A stretch of DNA of 64,000 nucleotides from Saxidomus purpurata (taxonomy: Eukaryota; Mollusca; Bivalvia; Venerida; Veneridae). The translations under genes were made by a program, and so were the position numbers. The stretch spans positions 10,902,184 to 10,966,183 of the forward strand of contig JAFMSR010000016.1 in assembly GCA_022818135.1 (NCBI GenBank), in the 5' to 3' direction. Positions 35,560-47,491 of the stretch are shown piece after piece. Numbering within the stretch: position 1 is the first letter of the stretch; every line of letters starts with the position of its first letter. A model generated the notes under the pieces. That model was not told the DNA's origin. It did no database searches and worked only from the letters and a program-made list of their open reading frames with translations.

Positions 35560-35697
35560 TAGGTTATATGCTTCCACTATTTGCTGTATTTTCAGACACT
35601 ATTTGCTGTATTTCCGGACACTATTTCCTGTTATTCTGGACACTTTTTGCTGTATTTTCGGACACTATTTGCTCTGTTTTCGAACACCATTTTGTGT
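35560..35697. repeat. 24-bp minisatellite, about five copies
   Basis: Repeats of CACTATTTGCTGTATTTTCG plus GACA. The same place in unit 2 (46727-46805) has about three. Confidence 0.75.
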
Positions 35698-36143
35698 AAA
35701 AATAGACGTTGTTACAACTGAAAAGTAGGTCTTAGACAAAGTATATGTAAAGTCTTGTGTATGCATTAAATCTTCCTTCCAAATCCCTTTGACACAACAG
35801 TATTTTGTCGTAAAAATAATTACCAGAAATCATCAAAAGCACACCTGTTTTATTCGATTTCAATTTGATATGTATTTCTTTAATTGTGTAAATGCATCAA
35901 AGTAAAACTTCTGACTTGGGATTATGTTGATACGTTTAAGACTTGTTCACTTTTCATATAATCATTTTTCATTCCTCAGAATTTATCAACTGTCTTAATT
36001 CTGACCATGCTAGTATCAAAGTTACATATACTGTATCTGATACAAAGGTCTCATTCCTTGATGTTGATGTGATGCTGACTAAAAAAATAAGATCTATATT
36101 AAAATGATCACATTCCATCAGTAACTTATACTTTAATTAGAAG

Positions 36144-37714
36144 TATACTTAGCAAAAATAGAAGCGTCCCTCCATATTTCAGGAAAGATTTATCGAAAAC
36201 CAAAAGGGATACTTTTATGAATCAAAATAGAAAAACAAGTTCATTCATTTCTGTATCAAAACCAATTAATTGCATCTGGCTATCTTGTTAACTTTTCGAG
36301 AGATAACCGGTCAAGAGAGGTAGGGGTCAAAAACGAAAAATCACAAAAACTCAGAAAGGTGTTATTGAATGTTTAGAGATGGAATTTCAATAAGAAATGT
36401 GGCACATCCAGTAAATCTCGTTAGTACCGAGTGTGGCCACCATTTGCATGAATGCATGCAATGATCCTACGCCGCATCGACGTAACGTAACGCAATACCA
36501 TTGTGTTGGGCAAATTCCTCCATTCCTGTTGTAACGCCCGTGTAAGACCGCGAACATTGTCAATCTAATGTTTAGCTCGTGCTTTGCGGCCCAGCTGATC
36601 CCATATGTGCTCAATAGGGTTGAGATCCGGGGAAACCGCGGGCCATGGCATGACGTTGATATTGTTTTGCTGCAAGAATTGAGTGGTGACCCTGGCTACA
36701 TGAGGGCGGACATTGTCCTGCATCAATGTTACACCAGGACCATGCTGACGAATAAATGGTAAGGCATATGCATTTAGCACGTCTGCAACATAACGCTGTG
36801 CATTAATGTTGCCCTGTACAACAACCAAATCTGTCTTCCGGTTTCCCATGATCCCACCCCAGACCATTACGCTCCTTTCCCACAAACCTGTTCTTCTCAA
36901 CAATGCAACAATCGGCAAATCTTTCATTTTTACGCCTGTATACTCGTAATATTCCGTCAGCATGACTAACTGTGAACCGAGATTCATCGGTGAACAAAAC
37001 TCGGTTCCAGTCAGCCCTTCTCCAGTTCAGATGATGTCGCGCCCATAACAGCCTGGCAGCACGGTGACGTTGGGTCATTATCTGACTAGTGTACGGGCGG
37101 CGTGCCCTGATTGGTTGGGCGTAACGACGCAACCGGTTGTGAATGGTCTGCCCTGAGACACCGCATTGCCTAGCAGTGACTGTGGCTGCCAATTGACGTT
37201 GACGTAAGTGCGTCAACGTAATGAAACGATCGGCTCTAGCCGTCGTTACACGAGGCCTACCAGGTCGCTGCCGGTCGTGAACAGCTCTGCTGGTACCGGG
37301 CTGCAAGACGATCAATCGTCTTCCGACAGCACCCGAACCGACGCGCGACTACCCTGGCGGACATCCCACCCGCAAGCATCCCAATTGCCTGATTTCGCTC
37401 GTTTTCGGAAAGCCGTGGCATATCGAAAACAGTGAAAAATTAAAGAAAAAATTTAATTTTCAGAATAGCCCCTATCGCATGAATGGTACGACATGAACTG
37501 AATCAACATATGGATGACATGTATAGCGTGCACGTGCAAATGACCGTTCCGGTTACTGGCCGATATGTAAACTGCGCGTATCGGGTAAACTGTGCACGAT
37601 CGTATTCTGAACATCGCCAGGGTTTAAAATACATGTACATTGAACATGTAGCAACTACGCAGACAAAGCTACCGGCTATAAAACAGGGACGTTTCTATAT
37701 AGTTTTGCTGAGTA
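36144..37714 (-). mobile_element. Tc1/mariner element with both terminal repeats
   Basis: About 1.57 kb bounded by TACTTAGCAAAAATAGAAGC and the inverse of the right end, TACTCAGCAAAACTATATAG, both running on to CGTCCCT. TA lies at both edges. Unit 1 has the uninterrupted sequence at 25424 (TTAATTCGAAGGAGATCGTC), so the element inserted after the duplication. It carries one transposase gene, now broken. Confidence 0.9.
36421..37421 (-). pseudogene. Tc1/mariner DD34E transposase, broken
   Basis: Minus-strand gene of about 1000 bp, near the usual 330-345 codons. N-terminal helix-turn-helix region from MPRLSENERNQAIGML; then SRAVHDRQRPGRPRVT, and catalytic region FTDESRF (first D), LMQDNVRPHVAR (second D) and NPIEHIWDQL (E). 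Thirty-four residues separate the second D from E, so DD34E. Breaks: a frame change near 37285 just before the RPGRP motif, a second near 36885 before SVMVWGG, and an in-frame TAG near 36575 after KARAKH. The remaining C-terminus runs to a stop at 36421 (ANGGHTRY). All catalytic residues survive, so it died recently. Confidence 0.9.
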
Positions 37715-40439
37715 CAGATCGTCGAGTAGGTATGAAACAATGACAGAAAGATGTTTTAAGCATGAATTATGTTGTATTGATGTATTTAAGGTATAACAAT
37801 ATTTGTAATATCAGCAATTCCAACGATGGCATATTCGGAATGATTTTTTAAAATGACAGAAACCTTTCGTTGTGATGCTGTTCAGCTTTAAACATGAAAT
37901 AAATCATCAGCATGAAATGTCGGCAGGTACCTTTTGTCATGATGCTGTTCAGATTTACAAGTGTAAGGCGTATTATATTGAATAAGTATAGTGACTGTAA
38001 TTAAGTTAATAAGCATTAATGAGAGTGTAGAGACATTGCCTCCTTATAAAGTGCTTAAAGTGAACTTAATACGAAAACAGAACACTTAGCTAATGATCAA
38101 TTAGGTTAAAGACGTTGAACTGGTCTTTGCTTACTTTCTTTCGAGGCCAAATTGTTTTTATTTCATATTTGTTTCTTTCAAAGCCCTACAGAGATATGTT
38201 TTATTTTCAGACCTTGCATCCAGTGAATTCCACTGCAAAAAACACTTAAGCATTTTCAATGAAAAGTCAATACAATGTATTATCTTGAATATATACAAAT
38301 TTAAAGCTATTCTGTTGAAGATTAAATCAGAGCAACTTGTTCAAAACTTTTTTGTTGGTTTTAACGATATTATCCCACAGAAAATCCTATAGCTTGACAT
38401 TAAAATGCATTTTTCCGCCTAAATAAACAAGAATGGTGAACATTGTATCGCCATGACATCAAGCACCAAAGACCCGTTGTTATTGAAATGAAAAAAAAAC
38501 TATCATTATCAAATTCGATTCCAGGATCCATATTTTTCTATTAAACTGAAAAAACATTAGATTTTACTTTTCTGAACGAGTTTTGAAATCGCGCCTGAGT
38601 TTTGTATTAAAAAAGGCGCGTGAAGGCTCTATTGACGAATTTAGATGCTTAACTAACACAACGATGTTTTATTTTGTAAGTGGGACAGTTTGACCTTTTC
38701 AATTTCCAAAGTGCTTTACTTCCTGCTATTATTATTTATGTTTTATTTATGAGACTTTGAAATGAAACCAAAAAATGCAAATGGCAAAACAAAATAGGCG
38801 CCCCTTGATATAAACATCCCCGAGGTATGGCCCTTTGCAGACATTATTATGTATCTAAGACAGTGAATACTATTTAAACTTACAAACAGATTCGCCAAAG
38901 TAACAAATATTCGATCTTCCGGGGTGAGGACACGATGCACCGAGTGGTACGACAAACTAGCAGATAATCAACAGTTCGTGTCTTCGTATCTTAGCAACGA
39001 AGGCATGGAAACAAGAATTCCTATCTTTTTTCGCTATTGCAACTGTTGTTAGATAAGAATATAAGACAAGAGTTATTCCGACTAGAGCAACAGTGTACAC
39101 TGTTGTCTATTTTCGATAACATAAAACTATACCATTAATTTGAGTGCTTAAAAGACAAAAAGTCATAAAATAGTACTTAATAATACCTATAATAAGTTAA
39201 GTGTTTCTTGTTGTGTTTCTTTGTTTTGGCAAAAACCACATAATTTGGAATCGGACCTGTCTTAATTGATACATTGAAGGCTTTTTTTATAAGTCTATGG
39301 CTACAAGTAAATAATTATTTGCTGTAGAGGTCCTTTGTTTATTTGTTTGATATAGCATTCAAGGTTGGTCCTTACAAATCCAGCTGTTGTATTTTCATAA
39401 AACTTTGCACAAAGCATCCGAATGCAGTCGTGTTGTGAAAATTATAATTAGGGGTCATTAGCTCAAATGTCAATGTCACAGGGACCTGAAATCCAAAAAT
39501 CTTGTCCGCGCTTCTTCTGCAAAACTGAAGTCTAGTTGTGCACTAAACGGTTAATCATGGTGTATTATGAGATAGTTATATACTCGTTCGAATTTAGGTG
39601 AATATGTTTTTAACAGTCACCAATGAAATATTATTATACTATATTGTTACACCTTTGTACTATGTATGTATATATACAATGTATTTTCGAGAATAAATAT
39701 TGTTTAAACCAATGAAAATCGACGTTACAACGAAAGTACGTTCGAAATTGGACTTGAGGTATATTTTAGCAAACAAGAACCTAGATTTTCGCAGCTGGTC
39801 CAAGAATAAATGTACATCAAATTATGACATAACAACTGCTGAGAAGATAAACAGAAACAGATTTCTACATTTTTAACACGTGATACGTACCTAAAAAATC
39901 ACTTATATAATCTTTATCAAACAGGATATATCTTTAAAAAAAGATGAGGGGTTATGAGCCGAGGTACATTTTAGTATATACATAAATGAAGATCGTTCCT
40001 GGGAAAGTTATCAATAGAGGCGGTTGAATATGCAGTTTATCTTTAGATCGGCAGCTACATCATTTATCAATGAAGCGATCACGTGATCAAAAGGGTCGTA
40101 TACAAATTCCATTCACCCCGCTTTAATTCGTGACATTTGATTGGTCCAAAAGGTAGGCCAAAATCCAACTTATTCAGCTACGCCGAAAAATTAGTTTTAG
40201 ATCAAGATGTAATCAGCTTAATGCATGAAATCATGAAAAATAAACGTGAATCACAAAATAAACAATAGTCAATATCACATAGTTGTCTTAGCTACGTAAG
40301 AAGATAATTACTTTATTTTGTTGAAACTACTCAGTGACAATAAATGAAGAAAAGCAAAGATGTCTTGATACTTTCTTAAAAGCCCTCTCATAATAGTATT
40401 TGTCAAAGTGTTTTTAATCAGCCCTCTCTCATTTGTTCC
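37715..40439. other. Non-coding part of unit 2 upstream of C1q gene B
   Basis: Matches about 25424-28842 of unit 1. Positions 39625-39705 hold an extra piece (GTACTATGTATGTATATATA region) missing from unit 1, resembling the tail of a retroelement. No gene recognised. Confidence 0.45.
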
Positions 40440-40447
40440 TATAAATA
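40440..40447 (+). promoter_or_regulatory. TATA box of C1q gene B
   Basis: TATAAATA 113 bp before the start codon, matching 28843-28850. Confidence 0.65.
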
Positions 40448-40559
40448 TCCCCCGTTGGTAACACAAACTAGAAAGCAGTCCTCTTTCATTTGTTTTTCTC
40501 TTGCTTGTATAGTTTAGTTTATGATTTAAAGATTTCCAGTTTGACTTGGATTTATTAAA

Positions 40560-41744
40560 ATGTTCATCTCAACCGTTTATATCTTAGTGGTTTTCTTTCA
40601 AATTTATGGTGTTGAAATTTCTTTCGCTAAAGAACCGATGTGTTCCAAATTCACTTACCAAGAACAATTATTAGAAAAAATGATCCGCACCGAAATTAAG
40701 GTCGAAACTATGGAAAATGAAATGAAAATGGCACAGGCAAGTGTATTGGACACTCTGAATGAAATTAAAAAGAAGGTCAACGGCATCACTGACAAGTTTG
40801 AAGACCTAAGAAGTAATGTCACCGAAGAACTGGCAACAAAATCCAAGGAAATAGAATTGACGATACGTAAGTAAATCACATAGATATGTTCAGAACTTAA
40901 ATAAAATGACAACATTATATTATTTTAAAATACTGTTTTTTAAATATTTATTACAACTAATTATAACTTCTATTGTTGTTGCTTTTGTTGTTGTTGTTGT
41001 TGTTTCAGCAATTTTCTGTTTTTAACTACTGTTTTATAATTATTGCGTCAGATTAAAAATTCTACAAACTGTTATATTTTATTTATTATAATTATCCGTG
41101 TTCTGTTCTTATGATTTACATTGAAAAAAATGTTCGTCATAAGCTTTCAGCAAACCGTTTCTTGAAAAATGTACATTGGAGAATGCATGCGTTCTCAGAT
41201 CACGCCGAAATACATCAATTATGGTCATTCTATTTGACTGCAAGATATGTTTTACCAAATTGTTTGCTCTGTATAATAATATTGATGCCTGTAAGTGAAC
41301 ATTTTGCAATCAACTCTCATTTTATTTACAGAAGACACAAACCGTTCAGCCATCGGATTCCATGCTTATCATGTGACAGACACTGTTCTTGTGAGAAATA
41401 AAGTTATTGTATTTGACCGAAGCAAGACACACGAAGGTTCCGGATACGATACATCTACTGGGATATATACAGCCCCTGCAAGTGGATTGTATCTTTTTTC
41501 GGTACACATTTGTACATCACCTGGGAAGTATGCTTTCTATGGCGTTGTACTAGACAACATTGAAATATCTAGAGGAACGCAATTTAATAAGATCGATTAC
41601 ACGTGCAATTCACAAAACATCGTTGTTAGTGTGAAGAAAGGGCAGCAAGTTTGGGTACGTTGCACAAGTGGAGGAAGCAGTCACAGGCTCCTCGAAGACA
41701 GTTACAGGTGGAATTCTTTCAGTGGAGCTCTTTTAAGTAACTGA
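40560..41744 (+). CDS. Secreted coiled-coil C1q-domain protein B
   Basis: Paralogue of the gene at 28967: exons 40560-40866 and 41332-41744, again 307 and 413 nt, 239 aa, same splice phases (intron 465 bp against 432). Signal peptide MFISTVYILVVFFQIYGVEI then SFA, coiled coil about 33-100, C1q domain about 108-239 with GSGYDTSTGIYTAPASGLYL and FSGALLS. About 35 base differences from gene A change the protein and about 12 do not (hand count), spread over coiled coil and domain. A cluster lies in one C1q loop: FDNDYHTC in A, FNKIDYTC in B. Both genes are open and keep promoter and polyadenylation signals, so both are probably expressed. Different ligand ranges are possible but not shown. Confidence 0.93.
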
Positions 41745-41809
41745 ATAATTACACACTGCTAAATTTCCATTGTGACAAAAGTCGTGTTAGATTTTATCAA
41801 AAGTTATCA

Positions 41810-41815
41810 AATAAA
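41810..41815 (+). terminator. Polyadenylation signal of C1q gene B
   Basis: AATAAA 66 bp after the stop codon, as in gene A. Confidence 0.7.
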
Positions 41816-42473
41816 CAGAGAAATAGGCATGTTTCAGTTAAATGTTGTTTTCTTGTTTCTGACTTTTGACGAAATTGATGTGTTTTATGGTTCATGTAAA
41901 GTGTTTGAAATTGTCCCCAACATAAATTTTGTCTCTCATGGCTGATTCAAATACTACGCATTTGAACTCCTAAATGTGAATGAATACACGTTAATTTACT
42001 GTAAGGGATTGTTTATTTCTTAAATTGTATATTCTCCATTAAGGCAAGTTATCAAAAATCATGATCTACTTACTTCCTCAATTTCGATTGTACATTGATT
42101 ACGGTGATTTAACGTATATGTTTAGTCAGCATTTATTTTTTAAATAAATGAAAAATAAATAGTTTCATTTGTTTGTTGTTGTTTGTATTGTTTCATCTTC
42201 AATGTCTTGTTGGCAGATATCGCATTTTAATCTGTTAAACTATTTCTTCTTGGCACCACTCAGTTATTTATCTATTGAATATTTAATGTGCAAGTTGTAC
42301 CTTTTAATAATACAAACTTAGAAAGGAACCATTCAAAAACATTTTCAAAGTTTGTGACGAATTCTGTTGAAATCCTTCAAACAAACTTTAACATTTCCCC
42401 TTATACATTTCATTATATTTCACGTTACTTTTCAAAAAGTTGCTGAACGAGAATGAAGTTGTTCATTTTTAAG
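41816..42473. other. 3' flank of C1q gene B
   Basis: Counterpart of 30190-31002; a stretch of about 150 bp around 30720-30880 of unit 1 is missing here. Nothing else recognised. Confidence 0.4.
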
Positions 42474-42649
42474 TACAGTTAACTCTGTATATAACAACTC
42501 CGGATATAGCGAAGTTCCGGATATAAGCAACAAATTTTCTCTGCCCTAGTTTTTTCTTCATTTATTTATTTATTGTAAAAATGTTATATGGATATAACAA
42601 ACTATTTTAACGGTCTCAAGGACTTCCTTATAAACGGAGTTAACTGTAT
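42474..42649. mobile_element. pogo-like MITE (counterpart of 31003)
   Basis: ACAGTTAACTCTGTATATAA to CGGAGTTAACTGTA. Confidence 0.75.
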
Positions 42650-42664
42650 CTTGTATAATATTAG

Positions 42665-43548
42665 GAATAATAATAATAGTAATAATAATAATATCTTTAT
42701 TTAAAGAAGGTAAGCACATTATGACAAATATACAAAACATTTACATATTTATAATGTGGCTTTCTGAGAAAGATAGCATAGATTATACACAAAATGAAAT
42801 GAAAATTAAACGTTATGAAAATGTACAAATTTTCTTTTACACATCACCAAAGAAAGACAAACACTCATTATATTAAATACAAGCACGCATACAAAAATGT
42901 ATAAACAATACCATATCAGAATTAACAGTATTCGGATTGAAGTAAAAACAATTTATAATGATATTTGAAAGATTGGATATTTGAAATATGTCTTATCTTT
43001 AAAGGAATTATTTTCCATATAATTCTGCTGTTATAAATAAAACTTGTTTTAAAACAATTTGTGTGAACTTTCTGTACATACAGGTCTTTTCTTGAAGTTG
43101 ATCGTAAATTATACACTTGGTTGTTGGGGAAACACAATAGATTATATAGATATATACTGTTGTGCAAAATTTCGTGTAGATTTGTATACTAATAGCGCTA
43201 CATGATAGGCGTATCGTTTTTGAAAAGAAAGCCACTGTAGTTCTTTAAACACTGCCTGTAAATTTGTCAGAATTAGTTTGTTTGATATTATTCTTGCTGC
43301 TCCTTTTTTTTGATACTTTAATACAGTTTTTTCTACATGCGTACCTTTTCCCTATATTGTGCAACAATAATCGAAAGTGGGCAGTATATAAGCATTGTAA
43401 AAATAAGTCTCATGTCGTAGGATAAATAATACGAAATTCTTTTTAGGAGAGCAAGTTTGGAATTGAGCTTACAACATACATTTTTGAGTTGATCTTTCCA
43501 TGATAAGGTGGAGTCTCTATAAATTCCAAGGAATTTTTGAACTGTAGT
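42665..43548 (-). mobile_element. 5'-truncated LINE, unit 2 only
   Basis: On the minus strand the C-terminal part of a non-LTR reverse transcriptase can be read in pieces: LSWKDQLKNVCCKLNSKLAL, LLKRISYYLSYDMRLIF, then after breaks VYNLRSTSRKDLYV and SFIYNSRIIWKIIPLKIR. A short 3' UTR with AATAAAGATA and a (TTA)n tail follows. The unit 1 sequence runs through the insertion point near 31208 (TTAGGTGTATCCTCCC), so the insertion postdates the duplication. Tail-only copies are at 6836 and 55419. Confidence 0.8.
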
Positions 43549-43648
43549 CCTCCCTGCTCAATACTCGCCGCAATTCACTGTTAACAAGAACAATGTTTCT
43601 GTATTTTTACTTAGTTTTGATCTCTGCCCTACAATCTTCTTTTGTCAC

Positions 43649-43822
43649 GGGGAGCAGTGGTGTAGAGTTTAAGTTGTCTTCTGCCACTCATCCCGGAGGT
43701 TGCGAGTTCGAGCCTCACTGGGGTCACGACCGTAGCTCCTGACACCAGTACTGGTCTTTACAGGAAGTTGACTCGAGAGTGAATCGATAAGCTGCAAGCT
43801 ATCTTCACAATCGAGCTAATAA
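43649..43822 (+). mobile_element. tRNA-headed SINE, family 1 (counterpart of 31337)
   Basis: GGGGAGCAGTGGTGTAGAGT, TTGCGAGTTCGAGCCTCACT, GACACCAGTACTGG and GATAAGCTGCAAGCTATCTT. Confidence 0.75.
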
Positions 43823-45480
43823 TTAGAATACACATGTAAACTAAGAAACAAAAATCATGATGCTATTTAAATGTACTATTCTCCCTCTTATAAATAAATA
43901 AAAAGTTTGTTGGATCATTAAATAGTTTGCACGTGTAAACAGAATCTTTACCAATGAAAGCTTTAACAAAATCGTTTTTTTTTTTCTTAAACAAAGTGCG
44001 TTAACAAAGATCTGTGACCGTCTTAACTAACTATGAAATATAGTGTAACCACGTGTTAGAAAAGCTTTGAAGTGTAATTGAATTCCAGCCAATGGTCGCA
44101 GAAATTCTAGTGGGGTGTGTAGGATTGTGGAAGCAAACAAAAAGCCGTAATTTAGTAAAACATCACCAAAATGTAACGTGTTTATTATATGCGCAAATTT
44201 AGTGTTAAGCTTTCCATGAAAAGAGTGATTGCTTGGTCATAGCACAATTTGAAACAAGAATGGTGTTATATAAATTGGCCACAACTTTTTTTATTGTACA
44301 TACTCGTTTATTTATTCTCGATTGCAAAACAAGTTCTTACAAGACTCACTCCAGATGGAATCAACCTCGATCAACGTCGTAAAAGCCAGTTGGCCGATAC
44401 AGTTGCCCTTAGCAGTGAAACAATCCCACGAATTTTAATTCAATAAATTCCAGACAGTAGTGACTTGGGTGTATCACAGAAAAATAAAAGGCAAATGTAT
44501 GTATTACATGTAGTAATAATTAATATAGGCATAAATATGGCGTAGCTTTTGGGTCAGAAGTAATAGAAATTACCACTATAGTAATACAATTTGTACCTTC
44601 AGATTTACATGTATACCTGCAGGTATGTACATTGTACATATAATTACACCCGCAGGTACAAATTTTATTACTAGTTGTTATATCTGTTTCTTTTTACCCA
44701 AATGGTACGCCATACATAGATCCATAAAATATTTCCCGAGTCTGAACATGCTGATTACATAAGTATTTAGTCATGGGCGTGGTATCATTAAACTATGGTC
44801 ACCACTTGCAGTCCAATTGTACGAACGAAATACGCACTGTGAGTTATCATTTATATCATTAATTAAGAAGTCGCAACCTGTTGAAAGCTCCTTGAACAGA
44901 AACACGCAATTTCTCCATGTAAAAATAGCCCATGGAGTTCAGAATTAACCGAACGAAGTGGTGTGGCTAAGTTTAAGATACGTTTGAGACAATGAGTGAC
45001 CTCTGATTAGTATACCATTTTTTCCCGCGTTTTTCTTAACAGAAGATACACAATCATGGCATGAATGACTGGGACACGGATACACAGTTATCTCTCTTTG
45101 CAGAAAACGCGCATCTCGGTATTTTTTCCTCTTTGTACATTAGATTCATATATTGCTTTAAATACCTATGTACATGTTTAATACCATACATTGTCATAGT
45201 AATAATTATAATTAAAGAATGACCTATTTTTGTTGTTAGTGTTAAATGACAGTCACACGTCACAGTGTAAGGCAAAAACGTTTTGTGCCTACTTCCTACT
45301 GAGCACTATTTTGTGTAAGGCTCGGAGCATTTTTTTGTTATGTGCATCGCACCTATGATAAATCATCAAACTTAACCAAAAGTAAAATGAATTTCTTCGT
45401 TCAAAAGGTGCTTATTGTGACTTAAGCAGATAATTCGCTTTGAAGGGTCATTTTAAGTGGTTTTCCCATTATATTGATAT
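43823..45480. other. Non-coding part of unit 2
   Basis: Matches about 31506-33891 of unit 1 without its MITE block. Contains the counterpart (44265-44490) of the TATA-like to AATAAA interval, here with a frame starting at ATG 44249 and ending in SSETIPRILIQ. Confidence 0.4.
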
Positions 45481-45667
45481 ACAGTAAACTATGTGTATAA
45501 CGATTCCGGATATAGCGAAATTCCGGATATAAGGAACACATTTTCTGGGGCTGAGTTTTTACATTCTTTATTTAATATGAAAATGCTGTATGGCTATAAC
45601 ATCCTCCGGATATGAGGAACAAACGTAAGTGGTACAAAGAAGTTCGTTATATACGGAGCCTACTGTG
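45481..45667. mobile_element. pogo-like MITE (counterpart of 33892)
   Basis: ACAGTAAACTATGTGTATAA to ATACGGAGCCTACTGT. Confidence 0.75.
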
Positions 45668-46064
45668 AAACTCGTATTTTCCATTTTCGTCTCTATCAAG
45701 ACAGTTGACCCACCCCACCATCATGTATGTTACACACCCAACCACGATTTTGTATTTCTCAAACTCGTACATACAAAATTTGTGTTCTCCATTTATTTCC
45801 TCATCAAAAGAAATTATTTTGCTTTCCGTCATTTTTTTTTTTTGTATTTTGAATCTGCTTACGACGGATATTTCGTCGGATTTTAGTCTTCCGAGAGTGA
45901 GTGGAGAGATATTGCCCATAACAAATAATCAATATTTTCCAGGTTCCCGCCAAATTAGTGTGACTACCCCTTTACCATGACATTTGATTATGAGCGGAAT
46001 AGCTGGGTTTGTTTAACTTGAATTTATTGTTTAAAAGGAGATTTATTGTCTAAAAGGGGATTTA

Positions 46065-46270
46065 TTTGGTAGGAGGTGCCACCCCCTTAATTTCTAAACT
46101 ATTTTAATTTTGCGTGCCGATTGAAGGGTAGAGCTGCGGCAAATTCTGCCTAGATAGCTTTTCCTCTAACAACATTATGGGAGAAATGTTGTGGTCGGCT
46201 GTAGACGCCCTTTCATGGCAAAGTGGCTGAGACCTTACACACCCAGTAAAGCTGAGTTTGATGCGCAAAA
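46065..46270. mobile_element. MITE of the TAGGAGGTGCCACCCC family (counterpart of 34700)
   Basis: GGTAGGAGGTGCCACCCCCT, then ATTATGGGAGAAATGTTG and GTCGGCTGTAGACGCCCTTT. Confidence 0.6.
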
Positions 46271-46726
46271 GAATAAAATAGGAATAAAGCATAAATTATG
46301 TGAAAAACATTCGATGCATAAAATTTTTATATGTTTTGTGATATAGATGTTTTGCAGTCACAGACATATATCGAAATTTTGAGAGAGAAAAAATATCAGA
46401 ATGTGAAGTGTAATTATACATATTTAAGGTTAATAATTCCGTCAAAAACTTAATCTGTATAATTGCACCAAACTTCTGTCAGAATTTTGTTAAAGCCCCA
46501 TTGAACACTTTTGATTTATCGCAACTTCATGAAACATTATTTATATGATATCCTATTTATGTAACGAAGTTACACAATTGCAATAGAAATCATACGGTCT
46601 ACATAGTTTCAGAATAAATAGAACACAGTTCTATCATTATTCTATCAGTAAATTCATTATTCTATACACGACCAAACTTATCAGGGGACTTAATTTCTAA
46701 TTGGTACGCGATGTTTTGTGTGATTT

Positions 46727-46805
46727 TCTTCCACTATTTGCTGTATTTTCGGACAGTACTTGCTGTATTTTCGGACACTATTTACTGTACTTTCGGACAC
46801 CATTT
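46727..46805. repeat. 24-bp minisatellite, about three copies
   Basis: Counterpart of 35560-35697 with fewer units. Confidence 0.7.
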
Positions 46806-47491
46806 TGTTGAAAAATGAATCATCAAATTTCGTAAGGCTAAAACTTCAAATACACGCCAAAAATGACTTGCCGCTGTGAGTAATGTTTCAGACATTTCTA
46901 TTAAAACCCAACGACGTTCTAACAACTGAAAAGTAGGTCTTAGACAGAGTATATGTAAAGTATTGTGTATACATTAAATCTTCCTTCCAAATCCCTTTGA
47001 CACAACAGTATTTTGTCGTAAAAATAATTACCAAAAATCATCAAAAGCACACCTGTTTTATTTGATTTCAATTTGATATGTATTTCTTTAATTGTGTAAA
47101 TGCATCAAAGTAAACTTTTGACTTGGGATTATGTTGATACGTTTAAGACTTGTTCACTTTTCATATAATCACGTTTTAAAGCTTCCATATGCCAGTTTTT
47201 GAATATTTACAGCCATGCTATGTCAACAAATTACGGCGAGCACTTGTATATAGGAGATAACAAACAAACACGAAGCAAGGAACGAATGTCATTTGAGGAA
47301 TAACAGGTCGTGAAAAGTGTTTATTAAACAATAAATATTACTGTAAAAACTTCCACAGGTGTTGAAAAAAAGATTAGGCATACCAACATGAAGTTCTCCT
47401 GGACAAATTGGAGTATGAAAACAAACAGCACTGGTCTCGTGTAAAAAAACAATCTCACACCGATCTTGCAATTTCATTAAAAGTACGGCAC

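Larger units (their letters stand above)
25384..35967 (+). repeat. Tandem segmental duplication, unit 1
   Basis: Direct repeat of 36108-47173. Homology starts at TCACATTCCATCAGTAACTA and ends at TTTTCATATAATCA, with nearly collinear matches throughout. It carries a whole C1q gene with promoter and polyadenylation signal. A spacer of about 140 bp (35968-36107) separates the units. Unit-1-only insertions: SINE 27123, TIR element 27866, a block of about 750 bp near 32621-33380 with a MITE, and a MITE at 34274. Confidence 0.9.
36108..47173 (+). repeat. Tandem segmental duplication, unit 2
   Basis: Direct repeat of 25384-35967 with a C1q gene at the matching place. Unit-2-only insertions: Tc1/mariner 36144-37714, a piece of about 80 bp at 39625-39705, and a LINE fragment 42665-43548. 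Confidence 0.9.

Noticed and set aside
36568..37435. Plus-strand frames across the transposase
   Set aside because: Shadows of the minus-strand transposase gene.
41111..41401. 96-codon frame overlapping C1q gene B
   Set aside because: It crosses the splice acceptor and reads the second exon in another phase.
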